From Ilumatobacteraceae bacterium (lineage in GTDB: Bacteria; Actinomycetota; Acidimicrobiia; Acidimicrobiales; Ilumatobacteraceae): 30,738 nt of DNA. The notes beneath the pieces are model-generated. The model saw only the letters and a list, made by a program, of their open reading frames with translations. It was not told the origin of the DNA and ran no database searches. Numbering within the stretch: position 1 is the stretch's first letter; each line of letters begins with the position of its first letter. The translations under genes and the position numbers were made by a program. The DNA is taken from positions 1-30,738 of the forward strand of contig JAEMRY010000004.1 of assembly GCA_016463105.1 (NCBI GenBank), given 5' to 3'. Shown piece by piece: positions 25,710 to 30,738 of the stretch.

Positions 25710-26366
25710 TTAAGAACTAGACGACCCGAGTCGTTTGCGAACGGCATCACGAACCTGGGCATCAAAACTTTGTACGTGAGTTTCAGAAAGTTTGTAGGCA
25801 AGATCAGAATTGCCAGATTCAAGTGCATGCAAAATTTCTACGTGTTCGTCGAGCGCATGTCCCATGTCAGCAACATCAGATAAATAAATATGCCAAAGTC
25901 GATCGCTCTGCGCATATAAAACATCGAGCGTGTCTGTCAAGAATCGGTTTCCGGCAGCCTGCCAAACTATTTCGTGACACTCGGCGTCAAAATGAATTTG
26001 GTCTTGCGCTGTAATTTTAGGTTTCTTTGCTGCCGTCAAGACATCGTGCATTCGCTGCCAATGCTCTGGGCGTCCTCGTTGACATGCCAAGCGCGCCGCG
26101 TAGGGTTCTAAGATCGCACGAGTTTCATAGAGCATCGAAAGTTCGGCAACATCAATACTTGAGACGATCATTCCGCGCCGAGGAATCACAACCAAAAATT
26201 GATCTCGCGCTAAACGCTGCAACGCTTCACGAATCGGTGTACGTCCGATGCCGAGTTGGTGCTGCAATTCATCTTCGCGAATTACTGCACCAGGGGCTAG
26301 TTCTAAACGCACGATCATTCGGCGAATCAGCCTGTACGCCTGCTCGCTAAGCGATTCTGTAGCCAT
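25710..26366 (-). CDS. GntR-family transcriptional regulator, FadR/FCD subfamily
   Basis: A 218-residue regulator. The N-terminal winged helix-turn-helix has the GntR pattern (EQAYRLIRRMIV, LQHQLGIGRTPIREALQRL, then the wing VVIPRRGMIVS). The C-terminal part is an all-helical FCD ligand domain with the acid and histidine positions used for metal binding (HFDAECHEIVW, and DEHVEILHALESG). I chose the ATG at 26366; an earlier start would put the helix far from the N-terminus. It faces the dimethylglycine-dehydrogenase-type gene across an 83-base gap, so autoregulation and control of that operon by a small acid or amine is the natural guess. It converges with the sulfatase gene with three bases between stops. 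Confidence 0.92.
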   Translation of the reverse strand: MATESLSEQAYRLIRRMIVRLELAPGAVIREDELQHQLGIGRTPIREALQRLARDQFLVVIPRRGMIVSSIDVAELSMLYETRAILEPYAARLACQRGRPEHWQRMHDVLTAAKKPKITAQDQIHFDAECHEIVWQAAGNRFLTDTLDVLYAQSDRLWHIYLSDVADMGHALDEHVEILHALESGNSDLAYKLSETHVQSFDAQVRDAVRKRLGSSSS

Positions 26367-26383
26367 TTGATTACAGTCTACTC

Positions 26384-26410
26384 TGGTGATATCGTTCTGA
26401 TATATAACCA
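26384..26410. promoter_or_regulatory. Candidate operator (imperfect dyad) between gntR and the dehydrogenase gene
   Basis: TGGTGATATC at 26384-26393 and GATATATAACCA at 26399-26410 form an imperfect inverted repeat (outer TGGT/ACCA and inner GATATC/GATAT arms) around a five-base centre. The same stretch also holds two TGATAT words 11 bases apart. It is in the only gap between the divergent genes, where a GntR/FCD dimer would be expected to bind. Confidence 0.4.
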
Positions 26411-26449
26411 AATGGGTTTTCTAAAATCACAAATAGCGGGGTCACGAAA

Positions 26450-28978
26450 ATGAGCGAATTTCCAACTAGGGCGAAGTGCGTTGTAATCGGTGCAGGAATT
26501 GTCGGCAACTGTTTGGTTGGCCACCTTGCAAAACTCGGCTGGACCGACATGGTTCAGATCGATAAAGGCCCGTTGCCGAACCCTGGCGGTTCGACTGGTC
26601 ACGCTTCAAATTTTATTTTTCCGACTGATCACAACAAAGAAATGGCATTGCTGACTCTTGCATCACAAAAGCAATACATCGAAATGGGGATGAACAACAC
26701 TTGCGGCGGAATTGAAGTTGCACGCAAACCAGAACGTCTTGAAGAATTTAATCGTCGCATGACATCTGCAAAATCGTGGGGCATTGACTCCAAGTTGCTT
26801 ACGCCTGCGCAGGTTAAAGAACTTGTGCCATTTATCAACGAAAAAATTATTCTTGGCGGTTTTTATACCCCGAGTGTTTCGTGTGTCGACTCTTTGCAAA
26901 CAGGCACGCTGATGCGTGAAGGTGCTGTGAAATCTGGCAACTTAAATGTTTTTGCAAATACCGAAGTGCTCGATCTCGAAGTTGAGGACGGCGCGATCAA
27001 AGCAGTCATCACCAACAAGGGTCGAATCGAAGCCGAATACGTTGTCGTCGCATGTGGTGTGTGGAGTCCAAGAATTGCACAAATGGCCGGTGCAAATATT
27101 CCGTTGACGCCAGCAGTGCACCAAATGGCAGATGTTGGACCAATAGATATTTTGCAAAAGTCAAATGCCGAAGTTGCTTACCCAATCGTGCGCGACATGG
27201 ATACTTTTTGCTATGAGCGTCAAACAGCAGGCTCAATGGAAGTCGGAAGTTATGCCCACCGCGCAATCTTCATGCACCCAAATGAGATTCCTTCAAATGA
27301 AGCATCAGCACTCTCGCCTACCGAGTTGCCACTTACGCAAGATGACTTTGATCCGCAAATGGAGCAAGCCATCGAATTAATGGAGATGCTCGGTGATGCC
27401 GAAATCAAATACGCAATCAATGGTTTGCTTTCTCTAACCCCAGACGCGATGCCAGTGCTTGGCGAAACAGTTGAAGTTAGAAACTTATGGTCAGCAGCAG
27501 CAGTATGGATAAAAGAAGGTCCAGGCATTGCGCAACTTGTTGCCGAATGGATGACATATGGATATCCACATTTGTGTGATCCGCATTCGTCTGATATTTC
27601 GCGTTTTTACGCCCATGAAAAAACAGAACACCATATTTATGCGCGATGTGACGAACACTTCAACAAGACTTATGGCATCGTTCACCCTCGTGAACAATGG
27701 GCATCGCAGCGCGATATGCGTCGTAGCCCGTTCTATCCACGCGAAGAAGCAGCCGGTGCAACATTTTTTGATGCGCGCGGTTGGGAGCGCCCACAGTGGT
27801 TTGCCTCAAACGAGAAACTAGTGAAGAAATTTGCGGCTGCTTGCGAGCCACGCGAACATGAGTGGGATGCTCGTTGGTGGTCTCCGATAACAAATGCTGA
27901 GCACTTGCAAATGCGTGAATCTGTCGGCATGGTCGACCTCACCGCGTTTAATGAATTCGACTTCACTGGTTCTGGTGCGATGAAATTCTTGCAATACATG
28001 TGCGTCAATAATGTTGATGTTGAAGTTGGTCGCTCGGTTTACACACCGTTGCTTACACCTGGTGGTGGTTTTAGAGGCGATCTAACAATTATGCGACTGG
28101 CTGTCGACCACTTCAGAGTTATCACTGGTGCCTTCGACGGCGGACGCGACAACTATTGGTTCAATCGTCATATGCCAACAGACGGATCAGTTGTGTTTAC
28201 CGACATGAGTTCTGCGCTTTGCACGATTGGTGTTTGGGGCCCGAATGCAGAAAAAACAATGTCAAAGATAGTCACTGGTGATCACAAGCCGTTTGATGTT
28301 TCGCAAAAGAATTTTCCTTATGGTGCAGTGCGCAATGTGCTCATCGGTGGCGTTCCGTGCACGATGTTTCGAATCTCTTATGTCGGCGAAAATGGCTGGG
28401 AGATTTACACAAAAATGGAGCATGGTCTGCGTATTTGGGATTCAATTGCTGCGGCTGGTAAAGAATTCGAAGTCATTCCAGTCGGCATGGGTGTTTATGC
28501 AGTGACGGGTCGAATCGAAAAGGGTTACCGCTTGATGGGTGCAGAACTTGAAAGCGAATACAACCCCGTTGAGGCAGGTTTGGCTCGCGCAAAAGTTAAG
28601 TCAGCCGACTTCATTGGCAAAGCTGAATACCTTAAAGCACGCGAAGAAAAGCCATGTGCAGTTATGTGCACACTTGAAATGATCGACAATACGAGCAAGT
28701 CAGGGATCAAACGCTTCCCAACAGGTGGCAACGAACCGATCTTGACAAAAACTGGCGAACGAATCGTCGACACAAAAGGTCGTGTCTCGCGCGTAACAAC
28801 AGCAGGTGCGGCACCATCGCTTGGCAAATATTTACTACTCGCCTATCTCACCCCAGAACATGCCGTTGAAGGCAATGAGTTGCGTGTGATGTACATGAAC
28901 GAGTTATACCCAGTGCGTGTTGCCCGAGTTGGTAGTCAACCAGTGTTTGACCCAACCGATTCGCGCATGAAGAGCTAA
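26450..28978 (+). CDS. Dimethylglycine/sarcosine dehydrogenase-type flavoprotein with folate-binding GcvT domain
   Basis: An 842-residue two-part enzyme. Residues about 5-380 are a DAO-family FAD domain (GAGIVG at 14-19; GGSTGHASN with His51 where relatives bind FAD covalently). A linker region (FAO_M-like) follows and then an aminomethyltransferase-type GcvT domain from about residue 440 to the end (YVGENGWEIYTKMEHGLRIWD, GYRLMGAELESEYNPVEAGL). Dimethylglycine and sarcosine dehydrogenases use this architecture to oxidise an N-methyl group and hand the formaldehyde equivalent to THF as methylene-THF, which FolD here could use. Electron transfer flavoprotein genes follow directly (29001 onward), matching the known electron acceptor of these enzymes. 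The substrate (dimethylglycine or sarcosine) is inferred. Confidence 0.92.
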   Translation: MSEFPTRAKCVVIGAGIVGNCLVGHLAKLGWTDMVQIDKGPLPNPGGSTGHASNFIFPTDHNKEMALLTLASQKQYIEMGMNNTCGGIEVARKPERLEEFNRRMTSAKSWGIDSKLLTPAQVKELVPFINEKIILGGFYTPSVSCVDSLQTGTLMREGAVKSGNLNVFANTEVLDLEVEDGAIKAVITNKGRIEAEYVVVACGVWSPRIAQMAGANIPLTPAVHQMADVGPIDILQKSNAEVAYPIVRDMDTFCYERQTAGSMEVGSYAHRAIFMHPNEIPSNEASALSPTELPLTQDDFDPQMEQAIELMEMLGDAEIKYAINGLLSLTPDAMPVLGETVEVRNLWSAAAVWIKEGPGIAQLVAEWMTYGYPHLCDPHSSDISRFYAHEKTEHHIYARCDEHFNKTYGIVHPREQWASQRDMRRSPFYPREEAAGATFFDARGWERPQWFASNEKLVKKFAAACEPREHEWDARWWSPITNAEHLQMRESVGMVDLTAFNEFDFTGSGAMKFLQYMCVNNVDVEVGRSVYTPLLTPGGGFRGDLTIMRLAVDHFRVITGAFDGGRDNYWFNRHMPTDGSVVFTDMSSALCTIGVWGPNAEKTMSKIVTGDHKPFDVSQKNFPYGAVRNVLIGGVPCTMFRISYVGENGWEIYTKMEHGLRIWDSIAAAGKEFEVIPVGMGVYAVTGRIEKGYRLMGAELESEYNPVEAGLARAKVKSADFIGKAEYLKAREEKPCAVMCTLEMIDNTSKSGIKRFPTGGNEPILTKTGERIVDTKGRVSRVTTAGAAPSLGKYLLLAYLTPEHAVEGNELRVMYMNELYPVRVARVGSQPVFDPTDSRMKS

Positions 28979-29000
28979 CCAGCAAGACTCGTAACTGCCG

Positions 29001-29768
29001 ATGAAAATTCTCGTCTGTGTAAAGCGCGTGCCAGCACCTGGTGCGCGTATAAATATCACCGCAGATGGGCAACAAGTAGATACTGCATTTTTGGGTTTCA
29101 CTGTTAGCCCGCACGAAGAGTGCGCCGTCGAACAGGCAGTGCAACTTGTTGAAAAGCACGGTGGAGAAGTAACCGTGCTGACACTTGGCCCCGCAGAAGC
29201 CCAAGAACAGTTGCGAACCGCAGTCAGCACTGGCGCAGTCAAAGCAGTGTTGGTGCCGATTGATGTTGACGACTGGGATCCACAACGCACCGCACAGGCA
29301 ATCGCCACGGTAATTTCGGGTCTAGAACTAGCAAACGGAAAATACGACTTAATTCTATTCGGCAACGAATCTGCCGATTCTTGCGGCTATCAAGTTGGCA
29401 TTCGCACAGCATTAAAACTCGACCGACCAATTGTTAATGGTGCTAAAGGTTTAGAAGTAGAGAATGGTGTCGCAACGGTGCGACGCGAAAGTGACGCAGG
29501 TGTAGAGATTTATAAATTAAAAACTCCCGCTTGTGTTGGCGTAAAAGAAGGAATCAACTTGCCGCGATACCCGACAATGAAGGGTCGCCTTGCATCCAAA
29601 AAAGTTGAGATTACGCAAAGCACACCTTTGGGTGATGTCGGTGGATTGAAACTAATTACATTGCGTCGCCCGCCTGAGCGTGCGAGCAACACTAAAATAC
29701 TTGGCACAGGCCCAGAGGCTGCATCTGCGGTTGTAGATCTGCTTGAAGAACTTGGTGTTTTCAAATGA
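29001..29768 (+). CDS. etfB: Electron transfer flavoprotein beta subunit
   Basis: A 255-residue EtfB. MKILVCVKRVPAPG is the family start, FTVSPHEECAVEQAVQL and VTVLTLGPAEAQEQLRTAVSTGA give the AMP-binding fold, and PACVGVKEGINLPRYPTMKGRLASKK is the family signature near the end. With EtfA it carries electrons from flavin dehydrogenases to ETF-ubiquinone oxidoreductase. It follows the dehydrogenase gene by 22 bases, so that enzyme is its likely donor. Its stop overlaps the etfA start as ATGA. Confidence 0.96.
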   Translation: MKILVCVKRVPAPGARINITADGQQVDTAFLGFTVSPHEECAVEQAVQLVEKHGGEVTVLTLGPAEAQEQLRTAVSTGAVKAVLVPIDVDDWDPQRTAQAIATVISGLELANGKYDLILFGNESADSCGYQVGIRTALKLDRPIVNGAKGLEVENGVATVRRESDAGVEIYKLKTPACVGVKEGINLPRYPTMKGRLASKKVEITQSTPLGDVGGLKLITLRRPPERASNTKILGTGPEAASAVVDLLEELGVFK

Positions 29769-30738
29769 CGGTTCTCGCTGTTATTGAACATGATCGTGGC
29801 ACGATCTCAACTGCGTCGCTTGGCGTCCTGACTGCAGCACGAAACCTTGCAAAACAAATGAACACAAAGTTTGAGGCACTGACGATTGGCGCTAATGCTG
29901 ATGCACTCAGTGAAGTTATTTCAAAGTACGGCGCGACGACAATTCATCAGGCACACAACTCGGCACTCACAGATTTTGGACCAGAAGCATGGGGTGAGTC
30001 AATCGCTCAAGTCGTCAATAAAACTTCTCCGCAAGTTGTTATCTGCTCTGGAACCGAGCGAGGTCATGAAATTATTGCCCAAGCAGCGGCACGACTTGAT
30101 CTTCCTGCGGCAATGAATTGCCTTGAATTCGATAAAGAATTCACCGGCGCGCAACCATTAAAAGTTGTGCGTGCACGTTGGGGCGGATCGCTGATGGAAG
30201 AATCAGAACTTGACGCACCGATCAAACTAGTAACGCTTGCAAACCACATTGTTGAGGGCACCCAAGATCCGACGAATTCTCAAATTGCAGTGATTGAAGT
30301 CGAACTAGATGATTCAGTTAAACAAACATTCGTACAAGACCGAGTTGAGCGCGTCGCCGGAGTGACTCTTGCGACTTCACCAGTTGTGGTTAGCGGTGGT
30401 CGTGGTGTTGGTTCGGCCGAAGCATTTGCCCCACTAGAAGAACTCGCTGGTCTATTGAACGGTGTTGTGGGTTGCTCTCGTGCAGTAACCAATAACGGCT
30501 GGCGCAATCACACCGACCAAGTCGGTCAAACTGGCACCCGCATTGCTCCAGATATTTACATCGCTTGTGGCATCTCAGGAGCGATTCAGCACTGGGTCGG
30601 GGCAATGGCCTCAAAGAATATTTTGGCGATCAATATTGATGCACAAGCGAACATTGTCACAAAGGCTGGATACGCAGTAATCGGCGATCTGCATGTTGTG
30701 GTGCCAGCCATTTCGGCGGAAATTCGCAAACGCCAAAA
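29765..30738 (+). CDS. etfA: Electron transfer flavoprotein alpha subunit, 3' end beyond window
   Basis: The frame is open from the ATG at 29765 to the window edge, 324 codons. The N-terminal domain begins TVLAVIEHDRG, and the C-terminal FAD domain is clear: VVVSGGRGVGSAEAF, SRAVTNNGWRNHTDQVGQTG, YIACGISGAIQHWVG, INIDAQANI and AGYAVIGDL. These are the contacts for FAD in all EtfA proteins. The usual bacterial length is about 320, so only the last few residues are missing. ATGA overlap with etfB implies coupled 1:1 synthesis. Confidence 0.95.
   Translation, partial: MTVLAVIEHDRGTISTASLGVLTAARNLAKQMNTKFEALTIGANADALSEVISKYGATTIHQAHNSALTDFGPEAWGESIAQVVNKTSPQVVICSGTERGHEIIAQAAARLDLPAAMNCLEFDKEFTGAQPLKVVRARWGGSLMEESELDAPIKLVTLANHIVEGTQDPTNSQIAVIEVELDDSVKQTFVQDRVERVAGVTLATSPVVVSGGRGVGSAEAFAPLEELAGLLNGVVGCSRAVTNNGWRNHTDQVGQTGTRIAPDIYIACGISGAIQHWVGAMASKNILAINIDAQANIVTKAGYAVIGDLHVVVPAISAEIRKRQ

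Noticed and set aside
25704..25719. Terminator between the sulfatase and gntR genes
   Set aside because: TAGTT/AACTA is only a 5-bp AT-rich stem across the two stop codons, without a GC-rich stem or clean T run.
1..30738. tRNA, rRNA, CRISPR array, insertion sequence or phage genes
   Set aside because: No cloverleaf-like sequence, regular repeat array, transposase or integrase motif was found by reading; a tRNA or covariance search was not possible.

Overview
This window reads as a one-carbon and methylated-amine catabolism island from a free-living, probably marine, aerobic bacterium. The base composition is moderate (by eye a little under 50% G+C). Genes are tightly packed with many four-base ATGA-type overlaps. 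The protein families point to a high-G+C-lineage relative such as a low-GC marine actinobacterium (Acidimicrobiia-like), but this taxonomic call is an impression from protein style and is weakly supported. No rRNA, tRNA, CRISPR array or insertion sequence was seen, and no gene-free stretch exceeds about 110 bases.

Left block, minus strand (9505 down to 1): a nine-gene run encoding a corrinoid protein, a DUF1638 protein, a small 'virulence factor'-family protein, a pterin-binding methyltransferase, a [2Fe-2S] ASKHA activase of the RACo type, a non-pyrrolysine MttB-family methyltransferase, MetF, a DAO-family flavoprotein and a homocysteine S-methyltransferase cut by the window edge. This is a complete set for moving a methyl group from a quaternary amine (glycine betaine or a relative) to a corrinoid, then to tetrahydrofolate (THF), with reactivation of oxidised corrinoid. 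Upstream on the same strand (13811 down to 9584) lie fhs, folD and a choline-dehydrogenase-like GMC flavoprotein that appears to start at CTG. Fhs and FolD would carry methylene-THF to formate with ATP recovery.

Middle block, mostly plus strand (13922-20627): an NAD-type formate dehydrogenase with two unusual properties. The catalytic molybdenum/tungsten subunit has an in-frame UGA at the selenocysteine position, followed by a convincing bacterial SECIS hairpin. Its usual N-terminal iron-sulfur portion is a separate gene about 4 kb downstream, after a fused diaphorase (FdsG-FdsB) gene. Between the two pieces sit two minus-strand genes, an MDR oxidoreductase and a 2-oxoglutarate oxygenase. The two alpha-subunit pieces add up to 956 residues, about the size of an ordinary one-piece alpha subunit.

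Next (20675-25706) is a three-gene plus-strand operon: an isopenicillin-N-synthase-like oxygenase, an alkyl-sulfatase-like metallo-beta-lactamase-fold protein with an altered metal motif, and a large cytoplasmic arylsulfatase. It suggests organosulfate use. On the right, a GntR/FCD regulator (minus) diverges from a dimethylglycine/sarcosine-dehydrogenase-type flavoprotein with a folate-binding GcvT domain, followed by etfB and etfA (cut by the right edge).

Taken together, choline or betaine methyl groups would be stripped by three routes (corrinoid methyltransfer, transfer to homocysteine, and flavin oxidation with THF capture). They would then be oxidised through MetF, FolD and Fhs to formate, and by the formate dehydrogenase to CO2 with NADH. 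Electron-transfer flavoprotein would take electrons from the flavin dehydrogenases. This pathway is inferred from families and gene order.
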